Positions 10,642-22,859 of a stretch of 64,000 nt of DNA are shown here, in pieces (the stretch's first letter is position 1; every line of letters begins with the position of its first letter). This DNA is from Euclidia mi (lineage: Eukaryota > Arthropoda > Insecta > Lepidoptera > Erebidae): positions 94,812,729 through 94,876,728 of the forward strand of contig OX123183.2 in NCBI GenBank assembly GCA_944739405.2, written 5' to 3'. Both the position numbers and the translations under genes were made by a program. Below the pieces are notes generated by a model that was given only the letters and a program-made list of their open reading frames with translations, did not search any database and was not told the DNA's origin.

Positions 10642-12378
10642 CACGTTCAGTGCGGAACAGGCCGATTTCGGCGTACAGCCGGTGCGGACGAAGAAAACTA
10701 TGTCCCTCTCGCTGGTGCGGAACGATTATTTTTGGTGTTTTTAAGGTTCTGACAGAGACAAATACAAACATATTTCGGCTTGTAGTCAAAAATGTAGGTA
10801 TTCTCCATAAAAACATCACGGCAGGCCTTTTTCGGCCTGCCACGCACTAGCGGTGAAATATATCCGCTCAGTGCGGCAGGGGGTCTATTTTAGCCTGCCG
10901 ACCCAACAGGCCTGCCGGTGACCCGATACCGCACAGAGCGCACACGCCGCCAGTTAGTGTTGTGCTATCTAGCTTATCGGACGTGCGCGCTATCGATAAA
11001 ATTGACGATGGCAAATAATAAAAGAAAAATTGAAATTTTGGAAGATCGAGTGATTCGCCCTGCAAATAAAAGTAATAGTAATAGTAGTGAGGAAATATTT
11101 CCAATGAAGAAAAATAAAAAGTATTTAACAAAAAAATCATGGAAAACCAAATAAAAGCGGTAAGTTTTGCTTACTATCTACACGTATATTTATAGTAGTA
11201 CTTATAATATTAGGAAATGTACGGTTACCTGCGAAAGTGCAGTGATATGTATGCGCTTTTTAACCCCCGACGCAAACAGAGCGGTGCTAAAACGATTTCG
11301 ATCTAGTTTTTTTTGCTTGAAAGGTGATTTCAAAGCTTCGATCATATATATATATACAATAGTTGCACGATCGCAGCACGAAAAACGGCACCAATCAAAC
11401 TGTGCTTTATTACAATTTTAAGCACAGCTTACCTACTCTCAGCCGCTTCACGACCGCGCTAGCAGTGTGACGTACCTATTTCAAATGTTCACGATACTGA
11501 TGATGATGATGAAAATAGGTGTTTAATAGGTGAAGTATCATACTTTCAGCTTTTATAACATTTTTATGGACTTTACCATGTAATAGGAACATATTAATTA
11601 AGTATAAAGTCCCGATTTTAAATAATTTTGTTTCAGTTCAATCGTGTGAAATGCGCGCCTGTCCTTTTCACTCTCCGTGTTTTGTACATAACGCACTCTC
11701 GCTCACACAGTCACGGTAACGTGGCGTGGCGGCACAGTAAAGGCCTTGCCACACGGCACAATTTTACCACTGATCAAATTTTCAATCGAATTGGTTTTGC
11801 CCGTCTACACGACACAATCTAATCACTGACTTTCATTTCGCCCACCCGATTGGTTAAAATCTGGTGGTACCGCCCACCCGATGAACTTGAGTTGAACGAC
11901 TGGCGTCTACACGTCACGATAAAAAAATATTGCAGGCAATGCAACATGCATCTTTGCGTGTCATGTTTCCAAAACATTCACAATTAAATAAACATCTTCA
12001 TTTCTTTTATGTACGAAAATTCTGTTTTATTATCGATATTCCTTTATTTTGGTATGTCCCATCACTGCTAAAAATACCTTCTAGTGCGGTTCAGGTCGAT
12101 ATCGGCCTGCCGCTTTTCCTGGTTTATATCTCTTTTCCTATTTGGTAGATTCCGGGGCGAATCAAACCTTGAACCCAGCTTGGTTCAAGGTTATTCTAAC
12201 AGTAAAAAAAAATATGTATACACTATGTTTTCGCAAAGTTATAGCATTTTAAGCTACCCTAGTGCTGGCAGGTCGAAAAAGACCTGCCACGCACTGGCGG
12301 AAAAATCGTTGGGGGCACATTTCGACCTGCCACCGCACCAGATGAAGGTTTATGATTTTACTTGCCGCAGCGAACGTG
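10642..12378 (+). mobile_element. Non-autonomous piggyBac-like element between TTAA sites
   Basis: The ends read CACGTTCAGTGCGG and, as reverse complement, CACGTTCGCTGCGG. Each is directly bordered by TTAA (10638-10641 and 12379-12382), the target signature of the piggyBac superfamily. Subterminal palindromes such as GGCCTTTTTCGGCC lie near both ends (around 10816-10835 and 12268-12290), and CCTGCCACGCACTRGCGG is repeated in direct orientation at 10835 and 12286. At 1737 bp it is too short for a full transposase of about 550-600 residues, and no DDD core is seen. A 48-residue frame (11008-11154) may be the transposase N-terminus. Confidence 0.85.
11008..11154 (+). pseudogene. Possible transposase N-terminal remnant (48 residues)
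   Basis: The frame starts at ATG 11008, just after a TATCGATA motif, and reads MANNKRKIEILEDRVI with a Ser/Asn run and a Lys-rich end before a TAA. It is hydrophilic and has no recognised domain. Its position inside the piggyBac-like ends suggests the start of the lost transposase gene, but homology is not demonstrated. Confidence 0.35.
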
Positions 12379-12599
12379 TTAAACCCATAACATTGGCACG
12401 CTGAAAGCCTCAGCTTCATTGACTTCACGTGATTACCCTAAGATAAATAAAAAATGCTGGCGTCGGGATGTGACGACCCCACCGCCCACTGGTCTACACA
12501 GGTGATCTACCAGTGCAGTCAGTCAACCGGAAGATGGCGGTCAAACCATCCAAAGTAAGGCGGAAGTAAATGGAAAGATTCTAGACAGGCAGCAGCGTC

Positions 12600-12745
12600 T
12601 ATTATCAAAGACTTCCGCCACTGCGATCGCCAATACGTCTGCCTAGCGTGGCGATTACAGCAAAATCCCCTCAAAAATTAGAACCTTGGGGGAGGCCTAT
12701 GTGCAGCAGCGTACGTGTCTAGGCTAACATGATGATGAAATTAAA
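12600..12745 (+). mobile_element. Degenerate RTE-type LINE tail
   Basis: The stretch contains ACCTTGGGGGAGGCCTATGT, then GCAGCAGCGTACGTGTCTAG and an ATGATGATGAAAT end, the same tail as at 199-289. Upstream sequence to about 12460 may belong to the same copy but is not clearly coding. No duplication was found. Confidence 0.6.
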
Positions 12746-13655
12746 AAATATTGCAGCTTATCGTGGAAGGGCAACATAGCAAGGAAACAAGGATAAGAGT
12801 TTTTCATAATGTTTTCATTTATGTGTCTAAACTGCCAACCTGCTGATCTTGGACAGCATGGTGGAATTATAGCCTTAGACTTTTTATAGTGAGAAGACTT
12901 CGTGCTAACAGGAGATTCTTATTTAAGCGGAGTAAACTTATTATGTTGTTCTTATAGCGTATTTTTATTATCAATTTATAAAAACCGTCATAGCTTAGTA
13001 TTTTTCATTTTATTTCACTATTGCATTATCATATTTTAGGCAGCGTTTTTTTAATAAAATCAATACGCAAGATTGGCGCGCAAGAAAGTTGATAACACCA
13101 TCACCAACTTTAGTAAAATACTTTATTATTTTTATAAAAGAGCAGTAAATATCGACTATCAAAGCTGGCTAGAAGCCAAACCTTAAATAGTTGGAAAGAA
13201 TTTTAACTGATGATGATGGCGCGAACGACTCTTAAAATGATAAAAAGCTCCCATTCATTATTGCTTCACTGAGGCATAATACTCTAGTGAAATAAAACTT
13301 GAAATCCTGTCCACCGAAGCAAAGAACGCCTCTCCGTGAAACTGGAACATCGTACCATTTATATGCAATTATGTTGGTTTTATTGATACAGCTCTGCCTT
13401 TCTCTGGACAGAATACGTATGGAGACTGAATACGTATGTGTATTCGTATGACGATGTGTAAGGAAACGAAAAAACTCTGTATAAAATCTTATTTGTGACA
13501 ATTTGCTAAATGAAGTGTGAAATAATGGCTCAATATTTGTGATGTCAGTCGCAGCATAAATCTGCTAAATATTAAGATTTATTTACATAATCTTCTGATC
13601 TGCGCGCAATATGTTGTAGAATTGGGATACTCTTACTACTAATCGGAATATAAAG
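12746..13655. other. AT-rich spacer, nothing recognised
   Basis: An 89-residue minus-strand frame (13232-13501) shows no domain or codon signal. No repeat ends were found. Confidence 0.45.
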
Positions 13656-13663
13656 GGACGTAT

Positions 13664-13691
13664 ACCACCGTGGCCACCTGGCCACGGTGGT
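13664..13691. repeat. Hairpin with perfect 12-bp arms
   Basis: ACCACCGTGGCC, a 4-base loop ACCT, and the exact reverse complement GGCCACGGTGGT. The following text (CTATTAGGCAAATTCTCC) resembles the GTGG-TATAGTAGG-CTAATTCC stretch at 17548-17570, so the hairpin probably lies within a dispersed repeat. Confidence 0.75.
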
Positions 13692-13799
13692 CTATTAGGC
13701 AAATTCTCCTTTTGACTTACAATGCTACTGTTAAGCAGGTTAGAAGAGGCTTAAGGCTAGCAGTGGATAGCGAAAATTTTATAAATAAATGGGATAAAT

Positions 13800-14050
13800 A
13801 ATTTAATAGCATCCCTCGACTCGACTCGACTGCATTGAAAGCGTAGCGGTTTAAGACCCTTGGGACCTAAGATTGTGTTACTATATTTATTTTGTGGATT
13901 CGTTTCAATCACACCTGGTAACACTTGGAATAATCCACAAATTGTGGTTCAGTGGCTATCTAATTTTGTTTTAGTTCTAGAGCTAGCAAAGTCTTCAAGA
14001 TGGTATTATATGAAACCTCTATCTTTAATATTGCTCTACTTATATTAATT
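13800..14050 (+). mobile_element. Degenerate tRNA-SINE-like repeat
   Basis: AATAATCCACAAATTGTGGT and an upstream Pol III B-box-like GTTTCAATCACACC parallel the SINE at 43815-44030 (GATCCACAAATTGTTGTTC after GTTCGATTCCCACAC). The match is partial and the borders are uncertain. Confidence 0.35.
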
Positions 14051-15664
14051 GGAAAGAAAAAGAATAGGTCTGGCAACGAGGAAGGGTTGTGATTTGCGTG
14101 TATACCCTCCTAAGTGAAACACCATTATCTATTAACGTAAATGCCTTAGAATCACATTAGTTTGGAACAATATCACCCATTACTAATATCACCCATTAGT
14201 ATTTAACATTATAATATTTGGTGATTATAACTCGAAATATAATATTTGCCTACCATAATAATAAATCAAAGTAACGAGTTTCTCTGAAAAACTTTGTGGT
14301 AGATATAATTAAAATGAATCACTGTAAACATTATTTTCATTTGCCAACAGTATCGTACTGAAAGACATTCTGGTCAACTGCCAAATAGACCTTGCCAAGA
14401 GTACTATCATTTTTTAACTGAGGTAAAGAGGTGACTTGAAAATACTTAGACCAGTTTCAGCATCGGCTGGCAACACCGTCTGGTAAGTTCCTTCTAATTT
14501 ACTTGATAGATAAAATGGAACCAATATTGTTCTAGATATTAATTTATCTGACTGATAATGATGATAGAGAAAGATGATGAAGGTGGCCTAATGTATTTAT
14601 TGTTGGGTTCATAATATATTACTATAACAATGCCAAGAACTTATTTTGCTTGATTTATGGTTATATTTTTATCTCAAAATTTCTTACGCCATGCTTAAGA
14701 AATTTTGGAGTGTCGAGAAAAATCGTAAACGACTGCAAGTAGAGAAGCTCAAAGATTTTAATCATCCAAGTCTTAAATGAAAAATGTTCACGTCAAGGAA
14801 ACGAATGCTTCAAATTAATAATAGCGTTTTAATAAAATGTACGCATGTATCGCTATGAAAAGAGTTCACGTAGCTCGTAAATAATAGGACAAAGCCTCTC
14901 GTAATGAGAACAAGTGTGCTGAATGCTAAAATAGCTTTATATTTTTCTTTTGTCTCGGACTCCTTGGAACAGTTTGATTGTTTGAATATTCAACAAAGAA
15001 CGGTAAAATAAATCGAACCCATCAACTTAAAATCATTGCCGTTATTTTTTTATATTTGGTCAACCAACTGCAAAATTTAATCGATGTATTATATCAATAA
15101 TTGAACTTCAATTCGACAAATTTTGGTACAGAAATTCCTTTTTATCTTGGTAGTTTTTGTTCCGCATAATGTTACAAAACAGAGAGAGAGATACATGATT
15201 TCGCTCGCAAAATATAATAGTGAAATCAGCCTTTATTCTTATCACATTCTTATTCTCACACAGCTAAAGAAACAGGATTCAGGCCTTCACGAGGCTTAAC
15301 TTGTTAACCTTACTTAGTAACTTGCATGAAAATCTCATCTGAAAATAAGTGAAAAGAATTTATAATCTTGACTCGTTTTTAACCGAAGCTTAACTAAAGT
15401 TTACTATGAAGGCTTTATAATAATATACAAAACAGATTATTATTAAAGAATTAACTAGCTAGGTCTCTCCACGTTTTTCTAAACTTTGTAGTTTACCGCA
15501 TAGTATTAAAGCTGCCTGGTTTGTAAAAACCACAGCATTATCTTTGATGCTTTACATATTTTGATATTATTAGCTTTATGAGTTCATTTTCATATTATGT
15601 CTTGGTCCCCAATTTTAAATTAATATAAATAATATAAAATGAATTATTAACTTTTTACAGACGG
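14051..15664. other. AT-rich spacer, nothing recognised
   Basis: No open frame above background, no inverted ends and no tail motifs were found in 1.6 kb. Single-copy host DNA or a very old repeat would look the same to me. Confidence 0.45.
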
Positions 15665-15838
15665 TTAATACACTGGACGACGTTGTAAAGTTAATCCTCC
15701 CTGCAAGATGAACTGACGATCTTGTTAGAATCGCGGGAAGCAGTTGGATGCGAACGGTCTACGGCTCTACGCGGAGAACTTTGGGGAGGTATATGTTCAG
15801 CAGTCGACTTCGTTTGGCTGAGATTATGATGATGATAA
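15665..15838 (+). pseudogene. RTE-type LINE C-terminal fragment
   Basis: In shifting frames the sequence reads TDDLVRIAGSSWMR, then TLGE-like and VQQ-like pieces before TTTGGCTGAGATTATGATGATG. This is the RTE-type C-terminal block (Trp-Thr-Asp-Asp, Ala-Gly, Trp-Met-Arg) followed by the (TGA)n tail. Several substitutions and at least one frameshift are present. Confidence 0.7.
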
Positions 15839-16422
15839 ACTTTATGCAAGCAATATATGTATTTATGTGTCAAGCCGTTAATTTCAAAGATTGATGATAT
15901 TCGTTAATTCTTAGGGTAAGCTTTTCAACATATTAACTGTCATTATGATCATACAATTTTATTAAAACGGGTCTTACTCGTGATATGTAATTAATTTAAG
16001 GTATATTTTTTTCTGATTTACCGACATTTCAATCGTCCTACTACGGCCGGGCCGTGGTCGCGGCGGGGCTCTATACTCGTACCTATATGACCTTTTGATA
16101 CTTATTTGATGGACTCTAAGTTTACTTTTACCTTTAGATAGGCAAGTAACGAGCCAATATTATCAGAAAAGATGAATAACTTAGTAAGTTAACGAGAGAG
16201 GTTAAGTAGAGAGTTTTGGCCTCTGGTACTCTCAGTCCGTAGAAGCAAAACAACAATATCAGGCAGTACCAGAGAAACCTAAACGCAACAAAACATTTTC
16301 TGAATATACCAAAATGTTTTAAGTCTAACACTAAGCATTACATGTTTTGAGCAGAATGTGAAGTAAAGTAAACATTAAACAGCAATTGAAGTGTAACGTA
16401 AACAGATTTGGGTTATTTTGGA

Positions 16423-16671
16423 TCTACACTAATATTTTAAAGCTGAAGAGTATGTTTGTTTGTTTGAATGCGCTAATCTTAGGAACTACTGGTCACACTT
16501 GAATGTGAATGTTTCTAATGATTTTTGTGTTGGATAGCCCGTTTGTCGAGGAAGGCTACGCTATGAGTCACGGGTGCGAAGCAGTTGCTCTTATAAATGC
16601 AGATTTAAAAAAAATCTATTTACCTGCTATAAAGTTGACGACAGTATATTTTTCTAAAGCGTCTTCTCTAG
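16423..16671 (+). mobile_element. Short Helitron-like element
   Basis: The 5' end is A|TCTACACTAATATTTTAAA and runs into GTTTGTTTGTTTGAATGCGC; the 3' end is GCGTCTTCTCTAG|T. A TC start after A and a CTAG end before T, with no target duplication, fit a non-autonomous Helitron of 249 bp. The same 5' region recurs inverted at 49651-49852 and the same style of 3' end at 25371 and 45261. No Rep/helicase is coded. Confidence 0.65.
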
Positions 16672-17374
16672 TTTTTCTAGAAGGGAAATACCTAAGATTA
16701 AATTGTTAATTAAAGTTTACATTCGCACGTTAAGCCATCTGTTTCATCTTTGTCATGATGAGGAGTCAGTACCCTGATAGACACTGAATACACTGACACT
16801 AGCACCTTTTGGGTTAGACGACAACAGTATGTGGAAAAGCTGTGCCAACGCTAAGTCATATAGAATAACTTACATGCTAATCTGCACAGCGCTAGAAAGC
16901 TTACGATTCTATGGCACGATGATACTCCCTAGGCAATCAGATCAAGACATTTTGTAATTGCCAAAGGCAGCAACTAATTTTAACAACTTTTACGTTGTTA
17001 ACCTGAACAACTGAACAAAATATGAGAACATCGTATTATTTTTTCGGTATTCAGTAATATTGTTCATTGATTACCATTTTATCGAGTTCGGAGAATTTCA
17101 CCAAATATGTCGCTGAAGCTGTTTGTAAGCTTGTATCAACGTTTTAAATGATATTAAATCTACATATATTGAATATCGAGTATTGAGTACAGAAAAAGAT
17201 ATTCATGTTTGTTTTCCACGTATTCTGTTATGTTAAATTCGGGCAAATTATTGATTGTATCAGTAAATATCTACATAAATGTCAGTTTTTGTTGGCGATA
17301 GTCAGCTACCAAAAGCGTTCGCGGAAAAATTACGGTTATTTTCAGCATAAATACTGTTGTAATTAATTGTTTGT
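16672..17374. other. AT-rich spacer, nothing recognised
   Basis: The stretch holds no supported gene or repeat border. Confidence 0.45.
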
Positions 17375-17640
17375 AAAATATTTTGTATTTATCCGTGTGG
17401 TGACGGATTAAGAATACGGAATGTCACCACCCCATATCATCCCATGGGTGTCGTAAGAGCCGACAGAGGGAGCATATTATGCAGAGAACAGCACTGTAAG
17501 AGAAGAAAAACTTGATACAAACCCTATACCAACCCGTTTGGCCAGCGTGGTATAGTAGGCTAATTCCTCCTTTCAAAGGAGAGGCCTAGTCCAGCAGTGG
17601 ACTGTTAAAGGCTGATGATGATGATGATGAAAATATTTTG
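17375..17640 (+). mobile_element. 244-bp interspersed repeat with 11-bp TSD
   Basis: The insert (17386-17629) has GTGTGGTGACGGATTAAGAA near its start, CCCATGGGTGTCGTAAGAGC in the middle and GAGGCCTAGTCCAGCAGTGG plus (GATGAT)n at the end. The duplication AAAATATTTTG at 17375-17385 and 17630-17640 defines it. The tail is RTE-like but the upstream part is not coding, so a SINE using an RTE-type LINE is likely. I see no clear A/B boxes. Confidence 0.65.
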
Positions 17641-17714
17641 CATTCCTTTTACTCTTTGTAATTACCAACCGTTTTACTATAATAAATTCTGCATTATTAT
17701 ACTTATTTAAATAG

Positions 17715-18400
17715 GATATTATAGTGGACTCTGTATCAATCTAGCACCAGCAGTAAGTATTGAGAAATTTAAGATATCTAACATTCTGTTCTGTTGATAC
17801 AATATTATAGTGGACTCTGTATCAGTCTAGCACCAGCAGTAAGTATTGGAAATTAAAGATATCTAACATTCTGTTCTGTAGATACAATATTATAGTTGAC
17901 TGTGTGTCAGTCTAGCACCAGCACTAAGTATTGAGAAATTGAAGATATCTAACATTCTGTTCTGTTGATACAATATTATTATTATAGTGGAATCTGTGTC
18001 AGTCTAGCACCAGCAATAAGTATTGAGAAATTGAAGATACCTAACATTATGTTCTGTTGATACAATGTTATAGTGGACTCTGTGTCAGTCTAGCACCAGC
18101 AGTAAGTATTGAGAAATTGAAGACATCTAACATTCTGTTCTGTTGATACAATGTTATAGTGGACTCTGTGTCAGTCTAGCACCAGTAGTAAGTATTGAGA
18201 AATTGAAGACATCTAACATTCTGTTCTGTTGATACAACGTTATAGTGGACTCTGTGTCAGTCTAGCACCAGTAGTAAGTATTGAGAAATTGAAGACATCT
18301 AACATTCTGTTCTGTTGATACAATGTTATAGTGGACTCTGTGTCAGTTCAGCACCACGGTAAGTATTGAGAAACTAAATGTATCTAAAATTCTGTTCTGT
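17715..18400 (+). repeat. Minisatellite, about 8 copies of an 84-88-bp unit
   Basis: The unit runs from TTATAGTGGACTCTGTGTCA through CTAGCACCAGCAGTAAGTAT to CTAACATTCTGTTCTGTTGA. Copies begin near 17722, 17806, 17889, 17980, 18068, 18155, 18240 and 18327. Inner copies are the most alike (for example the three with GAAGACATCTAAC), which suggests local homogenisation. The last copy decays into unique sequence. One copy has an extra ATTATT. Confidence 0.9.
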
Positions 18401-18666
18401 GTGTCTATGTGTATGGTTTCGGTTCTGACCAATTTTGTTGTTATAGTCAGATTAGCCAGTTTTCCACTTAGGGCGTATTCACAACCGAATTCTCATTACT
18501 CTATTCTTCACTTTTACGAGAACTGTATCAAGACCCCACTCACTATACAAGAATACTAAAGGGTGGCTCTAGGTTGAGTTTTTTAATTTAACTATTTCTG
18601 CCTTATCCCGTAGGAAAAAAGTTAGCTGCGGCAGTGATTAGAGGAAAAGGACAGATAGTTAGGAGA

Positions 18667-21600
18667 TAGATAGATAGATATACTCTTTATTGTACACCAA
18701 ATAATACTGAATAGTACACATTTTGTGAATTGGCTTACACTACAGCATGTACAAATGGCAGCCTTATCGCTAAAAGCAATCTCTTTCAGGCAACCTTTGG
18801 ATGGACAGAAATGATGTAAGCAATCAAGTGTGGCGATGGTGTAGTTAATTATTAAATAATTTCAACTAATATACATACTGAATATACATACATGTATACA
18901 TATTATATATCATATATATTCTACATAAAGACCATACACATATGTACATACATTATTATATATAAATATATACCTATAAACTATACGAGATAGAATGTCA
19001 CATATATCATAATATCATTATACTAATAACTATGCTAAAATACGGATACAGTGAATACTACTCACTAAGTAAGACCTGCATTCTAGGAGAACAGTGCATG
19101 ATGTTAAATGGACGGCTCCGAATCTCTAGTAATGCATTCCACAGTCGCGCGGCCTGTACAGTAAATGATTTGCTAAAGAAATTCGTGGAATGCGTTGGTA
19201 TCTCCAGAGTCAAATTTTCAGACGACCTCAAGGACCTCACATGTGCGTCATTAAAGAACTTAAAACGTTCTTTGAGATAAAAAGGAGTACTGGGATTAAA
19301 CAAGATATTATACAACAATGTAAGAACGTGAGTATTCCGGCGAAGACGAATCGGGAGCCACTTGAGTCTGTTGCGAAATTCCGAAACATGCGCATTCCAA
19401 ATATGAATCGTATGCAAAGGTTTTGAAGACGCTCAAGTTTGTCTAACTGCTCCTCAGTGAGGTCAAGATAGCTGACATCAGCGTAGTCAATTACGGCCAG
19501 AAGCAAAGATTGTGCAAGTGCAATTTTAGTGGCAGTAGTATGGATATTGGTCGATTATCTGAGAAGGAACAGGGTTTAGGTTTCTTGGAAAGATGCCACG
19601 GACAACGGAATGATTAAGGATGTGACATAGGATAGGAAGAATTTCGTCTAGGATGGGGAAGATCATTTTACGGCTGAGACTATCGTTACCGACTGCATTA
19701 GATGTCATTGCTAATATACTCTTCTTAACATCACAAACGGCAAATTGCGAGAAGGCAAAGGGAGAATAATCTGGGGTTGGCAAGGAAGAAAGAAGTTGTA
19801 AAGTGTTTCTTTTCGTATTTCCATCTAATTTGGACGAAGTAGTAAAATGTAAATTGAGAGAATCAAGGTGGACATTATTCGGAATGGATTGCTGCTGTGA
19901 CTTACCAATACCCAATGTTTTGAGAAATTTCCAGACTTTAGCTGGATCACCATTTTCAATGGATTTATGAATATGTCTACACATCTCGTTGCAGTGATTT
20001 CTTAGAGCTTAGTATCTTTCTTGGGTCAAAAGAGTAGGCCTATGCTTCAATTTAGTCTTGGCAGCAGATTTTTTGGCCATGATCTTTTTGATATCTTCTG
20101 TAAGCCAAGGTGCTGGTTAATGCTTAGTTTTGATAGCACGGATTGCCGCATGCTCGCCATATAGCTGAATGAGATTCATTGTTACAATATGGACTTTCAT
20201 GTCTACACAATCTGAGGAATACAGCTTGTCCCAAACTATTTTACTGACATCTTCACGCAACTTGACATGATCCATGCCTCTAAATTTGCGCTCCAAGATA
20301 ATCTTCGGCTTCGCTTTGGGTGGACGTATTTTGTATAAAACAAAGATAAGGTCATGGTAAGAGAATGCATCAGTTGTGCACAGACCATGCTTAGAAACAA
20401 AGTTAAGAGAAGATACTAGAATAAGGTCGAGAAGAGAAGAAGCGGAATTAGGGAAGTGATGAGTTGCATTTATGTTTAGAATTGATAAATTGCAGGACTC
20501 AGTGGCACGCCGAAAAGAGGTGGCACGAGAATTCTGTTAAAGAAGGCATGTATTAAAGTCGTCCATAATAATAGTGTGGTCGTAAGAGGGAGTCAAATTT
20601 TCCAAAATTTGCTCGAAGGATGAAAAAAAGTTAACACGACACGAAGGGGAATAGTAAACGCCTCTAGAAAAAATGCTCGCCAGCGTTCACCGGTGGTGGC
20701 TGCCTTGACATAGAGACTATATGAAAAGGAATGTGAGAACGTAAGTATATAGCAACACCGCCTCCACCGCCGATCCCGCGATAATTCCTAATAAGGTGGA
20801 AAACAGGCAGAGAATATAAGGTGGATGGAAGACATGGTTTTAACCAGGACTCCGACACGAGAATGGCATGTATGTTTTGAATGTCTAGGTTGGCCAGCAT
20901 ATCGGTAAAATGGGCTGGAATACTCTGAGCATTTAAATGGACTACATTAAAGTTCCTGGGTACGTCTGAAAACTGAGACTGGAGAATGTCTACCAGGGAG
21001 GTTACACTTTCAAAGCTGTCATCGTGGCTTTTTGCAGAGAGGAAGGTGTCATCTTCGCTATTTGAGTCACTGTCCGTCATTTAAAATAGATCTAAGGTTA
21101 AATAAATATGTGTATATTAGGAAATAATATAAAAATATAGTATATGATATATCAATAAATATTTTATAGTTGTTATCGCGTAAAGCTTAAGTCATTGTGT
21201 CCACCCGCCGGTTGCACATTATGAAGATAACGTAATGATGCAAAAGAGATAAAAATGTTACTAACAAATATTAGAAAATACGAGAGAAATTGTTACATTA
21301 TTACACAAGAATAGTCTTACATACATCTTACATACATAGTATATGAAATAAATTGCAGAATTTTATCTCAAAATACAAGTATTCAAACAGATTGTAATGC
21401 AGAAACGAAACGTAATCAAGGTTGACATTGTTGACAATAGTGACATTGACAGTTATGACAATTGACAATATTTTATGGCAAAATTATTTTGATCATACAC
21501 ATTTGTTGCGGAACACAAAAATAAAGTAAGAATTAAAAGTAAACAACAAAAGTGACGGTGTATTACGTAAATTATAAATTGATTACCCGAAAATAAACAA

Positions 21601-21745
21601 AGACTACGGAAAATGGGGAATAGCCTACTTTTTTGAAGCAGCAGCACGCTTCGCCTTGGTCGCGGGTTGTTGTTTAGCTACTGGCTTCTCTGCGGCCGCA
21701 AGTTTGAGCTTACCTAGTTTGCCCGCCGAAGATATAAGGTGCGTT
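18667..21745 (-). pseudogene. Dead CR1-group LINE copy lacking the RT core
   Basis: On the minus strand this copy begins in the ORF1 C-terminus (21745-21620, LISSAGKLGKL then PATKAKRAAASKK), continues through a spacer, ORF2 start (21080, MTDSDSNSEDDTFLSAKSHD), part of the endonuclease, the linker (19984-19560) and then jumps from NRPISI directly to ATKIALAQSLL and DYADVSYLDLTEEQLDKLER. About 300 residues holding the RT catalytic motifs are absent. The C-terminus and 3' UTR (to TGTACAATAAAGAG and a TATC run) remain. ORF2 position 79 here is a normal Trp codon, unlike the copy at 38815. It is 5'-truncated and has frameshifts. Confidence 0.85.
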
Positions 21746-21959
21746 GGGGTAAGATCGTGAATGGGGGAAGACCGTTTTCTTTAAATATTTAACAAATTCG
21801 TAGCGATATTTCTAATCTGGCAACAGAACGCAAGACGCCATTTTGTTCCCCACCTCTCTGCAGTTTGCGTCTGTGGCTAAGTCACGTCGCTTGTGTGTTA
21901 TGGCCGCTCAAACAAAACTAGCGTATTTTCTCAAAAAACTCGTTATCCGATCTTACCCC
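21746..21959. repeat. Possible 214-bp mini inverted-repeat element
   Basis: GGGGTAAGATCG at 21746-21757 is matched by CGATCTTACCCC at 21948-21959. Related motifs recur at 22091-22107 (GATCCGCACTTACCCC) and 22144-22154 (TCCGATCTTAA). The pattern may be the terminal and subterminal repeats of a small DNA transposon next to the LINE end. No target duplication is obvious. Confidence 0.35.
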
Positions 21960-22432
21960 CAGCAACTTGTTACTGGTTTTTTGGTGAGTACTAACTGTTT
22001 TTATAAAGTAAATTAAACATTTATTGGTCAAAGAATCAAATCTCTCTTGAATAATATATTTAAAGTGGGCTAAATGTAGCTGTAGGCTGAGATCCGCACT
22101 TACCCCACGTAAAAAAATATGGGCAAAGATCGAGTTAAGACTATCCGATCTTAACCTGTGGTATTTACATAATAACTATGTTGAAATGATAAATTCTAAA
22201 GTAAAATGAACTTTTTCGCACCCTTATAAAAAAATAAGAAGATACAACAAAGTTGCCTTCAAGAAAGTACATTACGAATCACACTTCGTAGGCAAGGTCT
22301 TTTTTAGCTAGTTAGAATTATATATATTTTTTATATTTTATTCACTATAGTTAGTCAGTTAGTTCGTTACAAACGGCTCCTGCAACTAGAGCGTATGTTT
22401 AACTCAAGAGCGTACGATCACGTTTCGTATAA

Positions 22433-22737
22433 GGGCGGTTTCAGATTAGCGTATTTTTCTGCGCGTATACGGTCGTTTAAGCATACGCGCTTACACGCGC
22501 GCTACATAACGCGCTTCAAAAAACCTTACTCGCGCATATCGGCGTGTTCGCTCGAAACGGTAGTGACATCTTGTCAGTGGCTATATGGATTCTGACGGCT
22601 TGCGCTAAAACGAGCTTAGAAGCGCGTTAACGCTCGTACGAGTTGCGTGTGTGCCAAAAGGCGCGCCTATACGCGCCTACATGCGCTTACAAAAACGAGC
22701 TTATACGCGCGTATAAAACGCTAATCTGAAACCGCTC
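22433..22737. mobile_element. PIF/Harbinger-like MITE, 305 bp, TAA TSD
   Basis: The ends are GGGCGGTTTCAGATTAGCGT and, as reverse complement, GAGCGGTTTCAGATTAGCGT. TAA lies at 22430-22432 and 22738-22740. A 3-bp TAA/TTA duplication is typical of PIF/Harbinger. The interior is full of ACGCGC and GCGCGT steps in mirrored order, so single strands could fold along most of the length. There is no coding capacity. Confidence 0.75.
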
Positions 22738-22859
22738 TAAACGTCATTCGTAATGACGCTGCTCACATTAATGCATTCACATGATCCCCTTCCTCCAATT
22801 ACGATATAACGAGCTATATAAGATTATAATAATACCTACTCAAAGCTCCAGTGTGCTTT

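Noticed and set aside
17715..18400. CRISPR-like array
   Set aside because: The repeats are contiguous 84-88-bp units without unique spacers, in a eukaryotic context.
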